Shown here in pieces: positions 7,815-16,605 of a stretch of 64,000 nucleotides of DNA (position 1 is its first letter; each line of letters opens with the position of its first letter). The notes under the pieces were generated by a model, which did not search any database, was not told the origin of the DNA, and saw only the letters and a program-made list of their open reading frames with translations. Origin of the DNA: Idiomarina sp. PL1-037 (lineage in GTDB: Bacteria; Pseudomonadota; Gammaproteobacteria; Enterobacterales; Alteromonadaceae); the NCBI RefSeq assembly GCF_034422975.1, contig NZ_CP139873.1, positions 1,178,001 to 1,242,000 on the forward strand. The letters are read 5' to 3'. The translations under genes were made by a program, and so were the position numbers.

Positions 7815-8744
7815 TTGCAAGTGCGTAATCTGGAACAAGCCATTCAAGAGTTAGTAAGCATTGACGACATTACTCGCTGGAGCGTTACTCAGCTGAACCA
7901 GTCTGACGTGTATTACGGCCATGGCACCGACAACCCAATTGATGAAGCCCGGGCTTTATTAAGCTTCGTGTTACAGTTAACAACGGCTCAGTTAGCCGCT
8001 ATGGGTCATTGCCGTATGCTCAACTCTGAGAAACAAGAGTTTACCGAGTTATTAAAGCAACGCATTGAGCAGCACATTCCGGCTGCGTATCTGACTCATC
8101 AGGCCTGGTTTGCCGGATTACCATTTTATGTCGACGAACGGGTTCTGGTGCCACGCTCTCCAATAGCCGAGCTTATTGAAAATGGCTTTCAGACTTGGTT
8201 AGTCGAAGCCCCGCACCGTGTTCTGGATTTGTGCACCGGCGGCGGTTGTATCGCTATAGCCTGCGCCTATGCGTTTCCTGAAGCCGAGGTCGATGCGCTG
8301 GATATTTCCACGGAAGCGCTGGAAGTGGCGGAGTTCAATATTGAGCAGCACGGTTTAACTCATAGGGTTACGCCTATTCAGTCGGACTTATTCGACGCGG
8401 TAAAAGCAGAAAAATACGATTTAATTGTTACGAACCCTCCGTATGTTGATGCCGAGGATATGGCTGATCTACCGGCTGAGTATCACCATGAACCGGAACT
8501 TGGGCTGGCTGCCGGTGAAGATGGTTTAATTTTGGTAGATAAAATGCTGATGCAGGCGTCGGAATTACTGAACGATGGCGGCCTGTTTGTTTGTGAGGTG
8601 GGTAATTCAATGCCGGCTTTAGCTGAAAAGTATCCAAGAACGCCGTTTATGTGGCTTGAATTTGCTAACGGCGGCGACGGTGTATTCCTGTTGACGAAAC
8701 AGCAACTCATTGAACATAAACAACGTGAAAGTAAGGCCAGCTAA
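7815..8744 (+). CDS. prmB: Ribosomal protein L3 glutamine methyltransferase PrmB
   Basis: SAM-dependent N5-glutamine methyltransferase acting on L3. It has the YGHGTDNPIDEA N-terminal segment, SAM motif LDLCTGGGCIAIA, and the catalytic NPPY in LIVTNPPYVDAED. The C-terminal WLEFANGGDGVFLLT matches E. coli PrmB closely. Start choice: GGGAGA at 7803-7808 is six bases before TTG 7815 and this gives the E. coli N-terminal length; GTG 7797 and GTG 7821 are alternatives. The stop overlaps aroC (TAATG), the conserved prmB-aroC pair. Confidence 0.93.
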   Translation: MQVRNLEQAIQELVSIDDITRWSVTQLNQSDVYYGHGTDNPIDEARALLSFVLQLTTAQLAAMGHCRMLNSEKQEFTELLKQRIEQHIPAAYLTHQAWFAGLPFYVDERVLVPRSPIAELIENGFQTWLVEAPHRVLDLCTGGGCIAIACAYAFPEAEVDALDISTEALEVAEFNIEQHGLTHRVTPIQSDLFDAVKAEKYDLIVTNPPYVDAEDMADLPAEYHHEPELGLAAGEDGLILVDKMLMQASELLNDGGLFVCEVGNSMPALAEKYPRTPFMWLEFANGGDGVFLLTKQQLIEHKQRESKAS

Positions 8745-9832
8745 TGCCAGGAAACAGTTTTGGGCAGTTATTCAAAGTGACCACCTTTGGTGAAAGCCAC
8801 GGGCCCTCGCTGGGTGCCGTTGTTGACGGTTGTCCTGCAGGTTTAGAGTTAACCGAAACCGACTTACAAGAAGCCTTAGACCGCCGCAAGCCCGGGCAAA
8901 ATCGCTATACCACGGCACGTCGTGAGGCCGATCAAGTTAAGATCCTCTCTGGGGTATTTGAAGGCGTGACAACCGGGACTTCCATTGGTTTGTTGATTGA
9001 AAACACCGATCAGCGCAGTCAGGATTACTCTGACATCAAAGATACCTTCCGTCCCGGCCATGCCGATTACACCTACCAACATAAGTATGGTGTGCGGGAT
9101 TATCGCGGTGGTGGGCGCTCTTCAGCGCGTGAAACCGCAATGCGGGTAGCCGCTGGTGCTATAGCCGATAAATTACTGCAGCAGCAGGGCATAAAAGTGC
9201 AAGCTGCATTAACGCAAATGGGCGATGTTGTGGCTAGTAACATTGACTGGCAGCAGGTTCGCGAAAATGAATTGTTCTGCGGCGATGCCAATGCCGTTGA
9301 AGCTATGCAGGAGCTTATTCGTCAGCTGAAAAAAGAAGGCGATTCAATTGGCGCTAAAATTCGGGTGCAGGCTACCGGTGTGCCACCAGGGTGGGGTGAA
9401 CCGGTTTTTGACAGGCTGGATGCAGATTTAGCCAAAGCACTGATGAGTATTAATGCGGTAAAAGCGGTGAGTGTTGGCGACGGTTTCGAGGTGGTGAGCC
9501 AGCGAGGCAGCCAACACCGTGATGAAATGACGCCTGGCGGTTTCTTATCAAACCATGCCGGCGGAGTCTTAGGCGGTATTAGCAGTGGCCAGCCGATTTT
9601 CGCAGATATCGCACTGAAACCAACCTCAAGTATTGCTATTAACGGGCGCACAATTGACCGCTGGGGTAACGAACAGGCCATAGTAACGAAAGGTCGTCAT
9701 GATCCTTGTGTTGGTATACGTGCGGTACCTATTGTTGAAGCTATGACCAGCCTGGTGTTAGCCGACCACTGGTTACGCCAGCGTGCGCATAATTTAACAG
9801 CGCAAACTGAAACACCGGATATTAGTCGCTAA
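8744..9832 (+). CDS. aroC: Chorismate synthase
   Basis: Converts 5-enolpyruvylshikimate 3-phosphate to chorismate, the last common step to aromatic amino acids, using reduced FMN. The family signatures are GESHGPSLGAVVDGCPAG near the N-terminus, FRPGHADYTYQHKYGVRDYRG at about 103-123 and GGRSSARETAMRVAAGA just after. The C-terminal RHDPCVGIRAVPIVEAM completes the family pattern. At 362 residues it matches the bacterial enzyme length. The start overlaps the prmB stop, and epmC follows after six bases. Confidence 0.97.
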   Translation: MPGNSFGQLFKVTTFGESHGPSLGAVVDGCPAGLELTETDLQEALDRRKPGQNRYTTARREADQVKILSGVFEGVTTGTSIGLLIENTDQRSQDYSDIKDTFRPGHADYTYQHKYGVRDYRGGGRSSARETAMRVAAGAIADKLLQQQGIKVQAALTQMGDVVASNIDWQQVRENELFCGDANAVEAMQELIRQLKKEGDSIGAKIRVQATGVPPGWGEPVFDRLDADLAKALMSINAVKAVSVGDGFEVVSQRGSQHRDEMTPGGFLSNHAGGVLGGISSGQPIFADIALKPTSSIAINGRTIDRWGNEQAIVTKGRHDPCVGIRAVPIVEAMTSLVLADHWLRQRAHNLTAQTETPDISR

Positions 9833-9838
9833 GCGAAT

Positions 9839-10378
9839 ATGAGTGATACGTCAGAACACCATTATGAGCGCTTAATTGATATTTTTAAGCGCTGTTTCAG
9901 TGAAGATTACAACACAATACTGGTTGCCGGTGACGATGAACCGTATTATCAGCCGGCATCGGAAGAGGGTGAACCGCATAAAGTGGTGTTTGCTCATGGC
10001 TTTTTTGCGTCAGCGCTGCACGAGACCGCGCATTGGTGTATAGCCGGTGAAGCGCGCCGAAAGCAGTTTGATTATGGCTACTGGTACGAGCCGGATGGGC
10101 GCAACGAAGCTCAGCAAAAGTCTTTTGAACAGGTTGAGCAAAAACCACAGGCGCTGGAATGGCTGTTTTCTTTGTGTTGCGGCTTTCCATTTCAGGTAAG
10201 TGTGGATCATTTAAATGGCGTTGAGGTAGACAGGCAGGCGTTTACAGAAAAAGTGGCTGCGCAGTTAAGTCGTTTACTGGAAGAAAATACCATACCGCCA
10301 CGCGCGGCACAGTTTGCAAAAGCGCTCTGTCACGACTTTAATTGTAGCTGGCCAAACGGTCAATCCGTCAATTTTTAG
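9839..10378 (+). CDS. epmC: Elongation factor P hydroxylase EpmC (YfcM)
   Basis: Completes EF-P modification by hydroxylating the lysine bearing the beta-lysyl group. FAHGFFASALHETAHWCIAGEARR (about 50-73) and FDYGYWYEPDGRNEAQQ are nearly diagnostic of the YfcM family; the HETAHW histidines are the presumed iron ligands. The 179-residue length is normal. It follows aroC as in E. coli. The partner enzymes EpmA and EpmB are not in the window. Confidence 0.92.
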   Translation: MSDTSEHHYERLIDIFKRCFSEDYNTILVAGDDEPYYQPASEEGEPHKVVFAHGFFASALHETAHWCIAGEARRKQFDYGYWYEPDGRNEAQQKSFEQVEQKPQALEWLFSLCCGFPFQVSVDHLNGVEVDRQAFTEKVAAQLSRLLEENTIPPRAAQFAKALCHDFNCSWPNGQSVNF

Positions 10379-10398
10379 TCCTTGATAAGGAGTTATCT

Positions 10399-10527
10399 AT
10401 GTTTTTAAGAGCATTGTTAGTCACCGTTGCAATACTGGGGTTAAGCGCTTGTGAAACAATAGAAGGCGCTGGCCGCGACTTGCAAAATGCCGGTGAAGCG
10501 ATTGAAGATGAGGCTGATGACGAGTAG
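10399..10527 (+). CDS. Entericidin-like small lipoprotein
   Basis: A 42-codon gene with a clear AAGGAG at 10387-10392, seven bases before the ATG. The product has a short hydrophobic signal and a good lipobox, LSAC, with Cys18. A polar acidic tail follows, including ETIEGAGRDLQNAGEAIED, the entericidin A/B family pattern. Entericidins are small cell-envelope lipoproteins; in E. coli an A/B pair was proposed as antidote and toxin. Only one copy is present here, between epmC and the NAD-kinase-like gene, so no pair is evident. Its role is unknown. Confidence 0.82.
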   Translation: MFLRALLVTVAILGLSACETIEGAGRDLQNAGEAIEDEADDE

Positions 10528-10529
10528 TA

Positions 10530-11672
10530 ATGGAAACAAGTAGTAGATTAACCGTTGGTTTTATTATTAATCCGTACGCGGGTATTGGTGGCGCCTTAGC
10601 TTTGAAAGGAAGCGATGGCGCCGATATTCGGGAAAAAGCATTGGCGGCCGGGGCTGAGAAAAAGGCTGCTAAAAGAGCTGAGACCGCATTAAAGTTACTG
10701 CAGCCATACAAACAGCAACTTCATTTTGTTACTGCCGATAATGAAATGGGCGCTGATAGCCTCAAAGCGCTGGGTTTTTCATTTGATTCGGTCTACAAAG
10801 CTTCTGAAACGCCATCCTCACCAGAAGATACAAAAAAAGCGGTGTCTGAAATAGTGACTCATGACGTCGATATTCTTTTATTCGCCGGCGGAGACGGTAC
10901 TGCGCGCGATATCTATCAGGTGGTTCCCGAACAACAGTTAGTTCTGGGTATACCGGCTGGCGTTAAAATTCATTCGGGTGTGTACGCTATCAGTCCAACC
11001 GGCGCCGGGCGGGTTATTGAGAAGATCCTGCAAGGCGAGTTATCCAGTATTCATAACGCCGATGTAATGGATATTGATGAAGATGCTTTCAGAAAAGGCA
11101 CAGTAAAGGCCCGCCGTTTCGGTGAAATGTCGGTACCAGCCGAACTTGAATACGTTCAGGCGGTAAAAATGGGCGGTAAAGAAAGCGACGAGATGGTACT
11201 GGATGATATTGCTGCTGAAGTAACTGAGCGCATTGACGACGAGCTTTTAGTCATGGGGTCTGGCTCTACAGTAGAAGCTATTATGCAGTCTATGGGTCAC
11301 GAGAACACCTTGCTTGGTGTTGACTTAGTCCAGCAGAATAACCTGCTAGCCGGTGACGTAACCGAGAGCCGTTTATACGAAGCTGTGGCTCAGCGCGAAA
11401 CCGGAAGCGTCAAATTGGTTATAACCTTAATTGGCGGGCAGGGACATTTATTGGGTCGTGGAAATCAGCAGTTAAGTCCTCGGGTTATTCGGCATATTGG
11501 CAAAGAGAACATTTGGGTGGTTGCCACTAAAACTAAGTTGCAGGCTCTGAATAACAAACCACTACGAGTCGATACGGGCGATTCTGAACTAGACCGTGAA
11601 CTCTCAGGTACCATTCGGGTTATTACCGGCTACCACGACGAAGTTCTTATGCCGGTGGCAGCCGTGTATTAA
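10530..11672 (+). CDS. ATP-NAD kinase family protein
   Basis: 380-residue protein whose N-terminus (GFIINPYAGIGGALALKGSDG) and LLFAGGDGTARDI (about 111-123) carry the GGDGT phosphate-binding motif of the NAD-kinase/diacylglycerol-kinase fold. It is longer than the housekeeping NAD kinase and belongs to the less-studied ATP-NAD kinase-like/AcoX-type branch (COG3199-like). The substrate is not established. It starts two bases after the entericidin-like stop, so the two are probably cotranscribed with epmC. The C-terminal domain has LIGGQGHLLGRGNQQLSPRV, conserved in the branch. Confidence 0.75.
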   Translation: METSSRLTVGFIINPYAGIGGALALKGSDGADIREKALAAGAEKKAAKRAETALKLLQPYKQQLHFVTADNEMGADSLKALGFSFDSVYKASETPSSPEDTKKAVSEIVTHDVDILLFAGGDGTARDIYQVVPEQQLVLGIPAGVKIHSGVYAISPTGAGRVIEKILQGELSSIHNADVMDIDEDAFRKGTVKARRFGEMSVPAELEYVQAVKMGGKESDEMVLDDIAAEVTERIDDELLVMGSGSTVEAIMQSMGHENTLLGVDLVQQNNLLAGDVTESRLYEAVAQRETGSVKLVITLIGGQGHLLGRGNQQLSPRVIRHIGKENIWVVATKTKLQALNNKPLRVDTGDSELDRELSGTIRVITGYHDEVLMPVAAVY

Positions 11673-11684
11673 TTTCAGGCTTAT

Positions 11685-12005
11685 TTAGAACTGAGTTTTC
11701 GGCATGTGTACAACTAAGCCGTCTAATTCGTCAGTGACTTCTATCTGACAGCTTAAGCGGCTATTGTCCTGCGGCTCTAAAACCATATCTATCATGTCTT
11801 CTTCCTGCTCCGACGGGGCAGGAATTTTGTTTTGCCATTCTGGCGGTATGTAACAATGGCAGGTTGCGCACGACATAACGCCGCCGCATTCGCCAATAAT
11901 GCCGTCAATAAAATTTTCGACAGCGGCTTCCATAACGTTGGTTCCTGCATCGACAGATGCTTCAAATTGGTTACCATCGGCATCAACAAAGTAAACGGTT
12001 GGCAT
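11685..12005 (-). CDS. 2Fe-2S ferredoxin (adrenodoxin type)
   Basis: 106-residue small electron carrier. The cluster ligands are Cys40, Cys46, Cys49 and Cys86 (CGGVMSCATC, then LSCQI), the C-x5-C-x2-C...C pattern of adrenodoxin/Isc-type ferredoxins. No isc genes flank it, so it is probably a stand-alone ferredoxin, for example supporting a monooxygenase or other redox enzyme. It is divergent from the purine permease. The redox partner cannot be told from the sequence. Confidence 0.9.
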   Translation of the reverse strand: MPTVYFVDADGNQFEASVDAGTNVMEAAVENFIDGIIGECGGVMSCATCHCYIPPEWQNKIPAPSEQEEDMIDMVLEPQDNSRLSCQIEVTDELDGLVVHMPKTQF

Positions 12006-12113
12006 GATAAATTCTGTATCCTGTTAAAAAATAAAAAGTGAGCAACAAATTCTGTAGCAGTTAGGATAAAATACCTGTCCTTTAACCACAACGCCAAACT
12101 TTCAAGGTTTCTC

Positions 12114-13406
12114 ATGCTGGAAAAGCTGTTTTCAATAAAAGCAAGTGGTAGTTCGGTTAAGTCTGAAGTTATTGGAGGGCTCACAACCTTTCTGACTATG
12201 GCTTATATTATCTTTGTTAATCCGTCCATTTTAAGTGATACCGGTATGGATTACGGAGCCGTATTTGTCGCTACCTGTTTGGCGGCGGCTATTGGCTGTC
12301 TGGTCATGGGGCTGTGGGCGAATTATCCGGTGGCACTGGCGCCAGGTATGGGGCTCAATGCTTTTTTTACCTACACTGTTGTTTTTAGCATGGGTTACAC
12401 TTGGCAGACAGCCCTTGGAGCCGTGTTCTTTTCCGGTTGCTTATTTTTCTTGCTTTCGGCTTTGCGTGTTCGTGAATGGATAATAAAGTCCATTCCAACA
12501 ACATTACGTTTAGCTATTGCTGCAGGTATCGGGGCTTTTCTGGCGTTAATTGGCTTGCAAAATGCAAATATTATTGTGGCCAACGCCGACACCATGGTGA
12601 CTTTAGGTTCTTTGTCTGAGCCCTCCGTATTGCTAGCTGCAGCGGGGTTCTTTCTCATTATTGGGTTAGTTGCGCGGCAAATACAGGGGGCGGCTTTAAT
12701 CAGTATTTTGCTGGTAACCGTTATTGCCTGGGCAATGGGGTTGGTTGAATACAATGGTATTGTGTCTGCACCACCGAGTTTGCTGCCAACCTTTATGCAA
12801 ATGGATTTAGCGGCAGCTTTTGATATTGGCATGTTATCGGTTATTTTTGCTTTCTTGTTTGTCGATCTGTTTGATACGTCCGGCACTTTACTGGCGGTGG
12901 CGCAGAAAGCGGGGCTGGCAAAATCCAATGGTGAAATGCCACGTTTGAATAGAGCATTAATGGCAGACAGTACGGCTACCGTTGCCGGGTCCATGCTGGG
13001 TACTTCAACCACCACCAGTTATATCGAGTCAGCTGCAGGAGTGGCATCGGGTGGTAAAACGGGGCTTGCCGCGGTGGTGGTCGGCATTTTGTTTTTATTG
13101 GCCATGTTCTTTGCGCCGCTGGCTGGTATGATCCCTGCCTACGCAACCGCAGGTGCAATCATTTATGTTGCGGTGTTAATGCTGTTTACGCTAAAAGATG
13201 TCGAATGGGACGACATTACCGAAGCCGCGCCGGTAACAGTGGTTTTACTAATGACGCCACTGACATTTTCGATAGCTGACGGCATTGCATTAGGGTTTAT
13301 TAGTTACGTTGTGGTGAAATTACTGGGCGGACGCTATCAGGATTTAACACCAAGCGTCGTTTTCTTGGGCGCACTTTTTGTCGCTAAATTTATTTGGTTA
13401 GGGTAA
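12114..13406 (+). CDS. NCS2/AzgA family purine permease (guanine/hypoxanthine)
   Basis: 430-residue polytopic membrane protein with 12-14 hydrophobic segments. GLTTFLTMAYIIFVNPSIL near the N-terminus, ALAPGMGLNAFFTY (about 75-88), FLFVDLFDTSGTL and TSYIESAAGVASGGKTGL (about 300-317) are the AzgA-like family motifs. E. coli relatives (AdeP/AdeQ, GhxP/GhxQ) import adenine or guanine/hypoxanthine by proton symport. It lies just upstream of gpt, which supports import of guanine or xanthine-type bases for salvage; the exact substrate is inferred. Confidence 0.9.
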   Translation: MLEKLFSIKASGSSVKSEVIGGLTTFLTMAYIIFVNPSILSDTGMDYGAVFVATCLAAAIGCLVMGLWANYPVALAPGMGLNAFFTYTVVFSMGYTWQTALGAVFFSGCLFFLLSALRVREWIIKSIPTTLRLAIAAGIGAFLALIGLQNANIIVANADTMVTLGSLSEPSVLLAAAGFFLIIGLVARQIQGAALISILLVTVIAWAMGLVEYNGIVSAPPSLLPTFMQMDLAAAFDIGMLSVIFAFLFVDLFDTSGTLLAVAQKAGLAKSNGEMPRLNRALMADSTATVAGSMLGTSTTTSYIESAAGVASGGKTGLAAVVVGILFLLAMFFAPLAGMIPAYATAGAIIYVAVLMLFTLKDVEWDDITEAAPVTVVLLMTPLTFSIADGIALGFISYVVVKLLGGRYQDLTPSVVFLGALFVAKFIWLG

Positions 13407-13413
13407 CGAAATT

Positions 13414-13899
13414 ATGGGATGGCATTCAAACCGCGAGTTTTTTGTATCATGGGAAGAGTTGCACCGCGCAACGCGCGAACTAGCACGTCGCCAATTACCA
13501 GCGGAGCAATATAAAGGTATTATTGCGGTTAGCCGGGGCGGCTTAGTTCCGGCGGCAATTGTGTCGCGCGAGCTTAATCTTCGAGTTGTTGACTGTGTTG
13601 CTGTTAGCTCATATGACCACACAGAACAGCGTGACGATTTACAGGTAATGAAAGACGTAACGGCAACGGAAGACGGCGAAGGTTTTCTGGTCGTTGATGA
13701 CTTAGTGGATACCGGCAATACGCTGAAATTCCTGCGGGAACGCTTACCGAAAGCTAAGTTTGTAACGGTGTACGCAAAACCCAGTGGTATGGAAATGGTC
13801 GACGATTTCGTTGCCGACTTAGCCCAGGACACCTGGATCCACTTTCCGTGGGATATGCACTTACATTACATTGAACCTTTGGCGGGCCAGGAGTCTTAG
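13414..13899 (+). CDS. gpt: Xanthine-guanine phosphoribosyltransferase
   Basis: Type I phosphoribosyltransferase that converts xanthine and guanine with PRPP to XMP and GMP. It has IIAVSRGGLVPA at about 30-41 and the PRPP-binding loop FLVVDDLVDTGNT at about 89-101. The C-terminal WIHFPWDMHL is specific to bacterial Gpt. The 161-residue length is close to E. coli Gpt. It is seven bases downstream of the permease, giving a two-gene import-and-salvage operon closed by a strong terminator. Confidence 0.95.
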   Translation: MGWHSNREFFVSWEELHRATRELARRQLPAEQYKGIIAVSRGGLVPAAIVSRELNLRVVDCVAVSSYDHTEQRDDLQVMKDVTATEDGEGFLVVDDLVDTGNTLKFLRERLPKAKFVTVYAKPSGMEMVDDFVADLAQDTWIHFPWDMHLHYIEPLAGQES

Positions 13900-13924
13900 A
13901 CTCTCTTGTTAAAAAAGTTAAGTC

Positions 13925-13966
13925 AAAAAAATGGCCTGATAGCGAAAACTATCAGGCCATTTTTAT
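13925..13966. terminator. Bidirectional Rho-independent terminator between gpt and proS
   Basis: Perfect 12-bp stem: ATGGCCTGATAG at 13931-13942 and CTATCAGGCCAT at 13949-13960 with a six-base CGAAAA loop. It is flanked by AAAAAA on the left and TTTTT on the right, so it can terminate both gpt and the convergent proS. Confidence 0.95.
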
Positions 13967-13978
13967 TAAAAGCATAAG

Positions 13979-15682
13979 CTAGAGTTGCTGCTGTATGAAG
14001 CTAATGCAGTCATCTAAATTGATTTTCTGCTTCTCTCCGCCTTTACGGCTTTGGTACTCAACCTGGTTTTCATCAAGGTTACGCTCACCAACCACGACTT
14101 GATGAGGAATACCTATGAGCTCCATGTCGGTAAACATGACCCCAGGGCGTTCCTTACGGTCATCAAACAGAACATCAATACCCTTAGCCTTCAAGTCAGT
14201 ATAAAGCTTCTCAGCGGCTTCCTGTACTCGTGCCGATTTGTGCATATTCATTGGCACAATAACAACCTGGAAAGGCGCTAAAGCTTCAGGCCAGCAAATA
14301 CCGCGCTCATCGTTATTCTGCTCTATGGCGGCAGCGACTATGCGCGAAACACCTATACCATAACAGCCCATGGTTAAGGTTTCGTGCTTACCGCTTTCAG
14401 ACAACACTCCAACTTTCATAGCGTCGCTGTATTTTTTTCCGAGCTGGAAAATATGACCAACTTCAATACCGCGAGCAATTTTGACTTTGCCCTGACCACA
14501 AGGACTCGGGTCACCGGCAACGACGTTGCGAATATCGACAACGCTGAAATCACCCGTGTCACGGTTCCAGTTAACACCGGTTAGCCACTGACCATTTTCA
14601 TTGGCACCACAGGCAAAATCGGCAAGGTGCGCTGCACTGCTGTCAACTAACAGAGGTAATTTCGCGTTTACAACACCAATGTAAGGGGCTTCTGCGCCGG
14701 TGGCTTTCTCTGTTTCAGTCAGTATTTCCAGCGGAGCCGCGACTTGAGCCAGTTTCTCGGCTTTTACTGTGTTCAGTTCATGGTCAGCGCGAAGAACGAG
14801 TTGAACGTATTCAGAATCAATGTCGTCCGCTGCTTTAACAATAAAAGACTTGGTTGCCTGCTGACTTTCTACCGACAAAGGCTGCAGAACAGCAGCAAGC
14901 TCGTCGCTTTGTACTTCATGCTTTTCTACTTTTTGATTCGGAGCAGGGCGCTTACCGGCAGGAGCCAGCGCTTCTGCCATTTCCACGTTTGCCGCGTAAT
15001 CTGAAGAGTCAGAAAACGCGATGGCGTCCTCGCCCGAGCTTGCCAGCACATGAAACTCATGCGAGTGACTTCCGCCAATTGAGCCTGTGTCGGCTATGAC
15101 CGGACGATAATCTAAACCAAGACGCTCGAAAATACGGCAGTAGGCCTGATACATATCGTCGTACGTTTTCTGCAGAGATTCGTCGGTCAAATGGAAAGAG
15201 TAGGCGTCTTTCATCAGAAATTCGCGCGCACGCATCACGCCAAACCGAGGGCGGATTTCGTCACGAAATTTAGTCTGTATTTGGAATAAGGTTAACGGCA
15301 GTTGCTTGTAGCTGCTCACTTCCTTACGTACAAGTTGACTGATAATTTCTTCGTGGGTTGGCCCCAGTAAAAAGTCACGCTGGTTACGATCTTTTATACG
15401 CAGTAACTCCGGGCCGTAGTCATCCCAGCGTCCTGATTCCTGCCAAAGATCGGCGGGTTGCACCATTGGCATTAAAATTTCCAACGCGTTAACGGCTTCC
15501 ATTTCTTCACGCACAACGTTTTCAACTTTGCGCATTACACGCAAACCGGTTGGCGTCCAGGTATACAACCCGGCGGCGACTTTACGGATCATACCTGCCC
15601 GCAACATCAGCTGATGACTCACGATCTCAGCATCAGAAGGTGTCTCTTTAAGCGTTGATAATAAATATTTGCTGCTGCGCAT
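13979..15682 (-). CDS. proS: Prolyl-tRNA synthetase
   Basis: Class II aminoacyl-tRNA synthetase charging tRNA-Pro. The opening MRSSKYLLSTLKETPSDAEI, motif 2 region FRDEIRPRFGVMRAREFLMKDAYSF (about 137-161) and C-terminal anticodon-binding domain (VVIVPMNMHKSARV onwards) are clear. Between motifs 2 and 3 is the YbaK-like editing insertion (about 225-400) of bacterial-type ProRS, which removes mischarged Ala. The ATG at 15682 gives the standard N-terminus; six extra codons upstream are possible. About 567 residues, complete. Confidence 0.97.
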   Translation of the reverse strand: MRSSKYLLSTLKETPSDAEIVSHQLMLRAGMIRKVAAGLYTWTPTGLRVMRKVENVVREEMEAVNALEILMPMVQPADLWQESGRWDDYGPELLRIKDRNQRDFLLGPTHEEIISQLVRKEVSSYKQLPLTLFQIQTKFRDEIRPRFGVMRAREFLMKDAYSFHLTDESLQKTYDDMYQAYCRIFERLGLDYRPVIADTGSIGGSHSHEFHVLASSGEDAIAFSDSSDYAANVEMAEALAPAGKRPAPNQKVEKHEVQSDELAAVLQPLSVESQQATKSFIVKAADDIDSEYVQLVLRADHELNTVKAEKLAQVAAPLEILTETEKATGAEAPYIGVVNAKLPLLVDSSAAHLADFACGANENGQWLTGVNWNRDTGDFSVVDIRNVVAGDPSPCGQGKVKIARGIEVGHIFQLGKKYSDAMKVGVLSESGKHETLTMGCYGIGVSRIVAAAIEQNNDERGICWPEALAPFQVVIVPMNMHKSARVQEAAEKLYTDLKAKGIDVLFDDRKERPGVMFTDMELIGIPHQVVVGERNLDENQVEYQSRKGGEKQKINLDDCISFIQQQL

Positions 15683-15760
15683 AGTCCGGCGTCTCTGCAA
15701 GTTATAGTGGTCAGAAATTAGAGCGAAGTTTAGCAGTGTCTGACTCAGCCCAAAAGCCTT

Positions 15761-16468
15761 TTACAGCTGTTTTAATGAGATTTCTTCAACAAAAACGGTG
15801 TTTTGTTGTACATACCAGCGAATATTGTAATTCAAAAGCGCTGTGCCGTAATTTCTCTGATTTTCCTGTGACTTATGGTAAGCGGGTCTGGGGTCCTGTC
15901 TTAGTACCTCAGTAATCAGCGCTTTAAGCTCAGGAGTGCGCTCTGACTCTCTGGTAAGAGTCGATTCCGCAGCCTCCAAAAATTTCACCTTTAAGCTTTC
16001 TTCCGGTTTTTGCTGAGCAAACCCTGCTTGAGCGTCACTAATGGCGTCTACATAGGGAATGTAAGGTTTTATATCAACAATAGGGGTGTTATCCACTAAG
16101 TCAGCTCCGCGTACCGTCAACACCACCTTAGGTTCGGTTTCTACTGCAACTAACTCAACCACAGATAAGCCTAATTGATTCGGCCGAAAGGGCGAGCGGG
16201 TGGCAAAGACGCCCAGCTGTTCATTACCGCCAAGCCGGGGCGGGCGAACGCGCTCTTGCCACGAACTGTGCTGATGAAACTCGAAGGTTAACCAAAGATG
16301 AGAGAACTGCTCTATTCCCGCTATGGCTTGTGCATGTTGGTAATTTCCAACTAACTCAATCTGAGCCAATGCAGAGGGGGCCAAACCAGGTTGCCGGGGA
16401 ACACTAAACTTTTCGGGAAAAGGCGTACGAATGATAGCGATGGGTGTTAATTGCTGCTGGCTTTTCAT
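15761..16468 (-). CDS. trmO: tRNA t6A37 N6-methyltransferase TrmO (TsaA)
   Basis: Methylates N6-threonylcarbamoyladenosine 37 to m6t6A in some ANN-decoding tRNAs. The N-terminal UPF0066 beta-barrel domain has PIAIIRTPFPEKFSVPRQPG, HLWLTFEFH and the signature GVFATRSPFRPN (about 86-97) that forms the SAM-binding knot. A C-terminal helical extension ends with the RPAYHK segment of the enterobacterial enzyme. Length 235 matches. GGAGG is placed well before the ATG. It has a separate promoter from proS. Confidence 0.92.
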   Translation of the reverse strand: MKSQQQLTPIAIIRTPFPEKFSVPRQPGLAPSALAQIELVGNYQHAQAIAGIEQFSHLWLTFEFHQHSSWQERVRPPRLGGNEQLGVFATRSPFRPNQLGLSVVELVAVETEPKVVLTVRGADLVDNTPIVDIKPYIPYVDAISDAQAGFAQQKPEESLKVKFLEAAESTLTRESERTPELKALITEVLRQDPRPAYHKSQENQRNYGTALLNYNIRWYVQQNTVFVEEISLKQL

Positions 16469-16589
16469 TCTGCCTCCGCTAGTGAATATCCAAAACTGTG
16501 GTAGCCAATTTCACCACATAGTTTGCAAATTCACTAACCACTAAAATTAAAGATATCTTAACCGCATGATTTTAAATAGTTTTTATTTT

Positions 16590-16605
16590 TGGCACAGGCG
16601 TTGCA
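16590..16605 (+). promoter_or_regulatory. Sigma-54 (-24/-12) promoter
   Basis: TGGCAC, five bases (AGGCG), then TTGCA. This reproduces the RpoN consensus TGGCAC-N5-TTGCW with correct GG-to-GC spacing and a T-rich flank on the 5' side. The predicted start is near 16616, about 30 bases before the ATG of the DUF4097-like gene. Upstream at about 16496-16517 is an inverted repeat, TGTGGT...ACCACA, which could be an activator (bEBP) site; that part is inference. Confidence 0.75.

Noticed and set aside
12006..12113. PurR operator before the purine permease
   Set aside because: ACGCCAAACTTTCAAGG is only loosely like the PurR consensus and not palindromic.
12395..13015. 206-codon open frame antisense to the purine permease
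   Set aside because: Basic, low-complexity translation with no family match. It arises from the codon pattern of the membrane-protein gene on the other strand.
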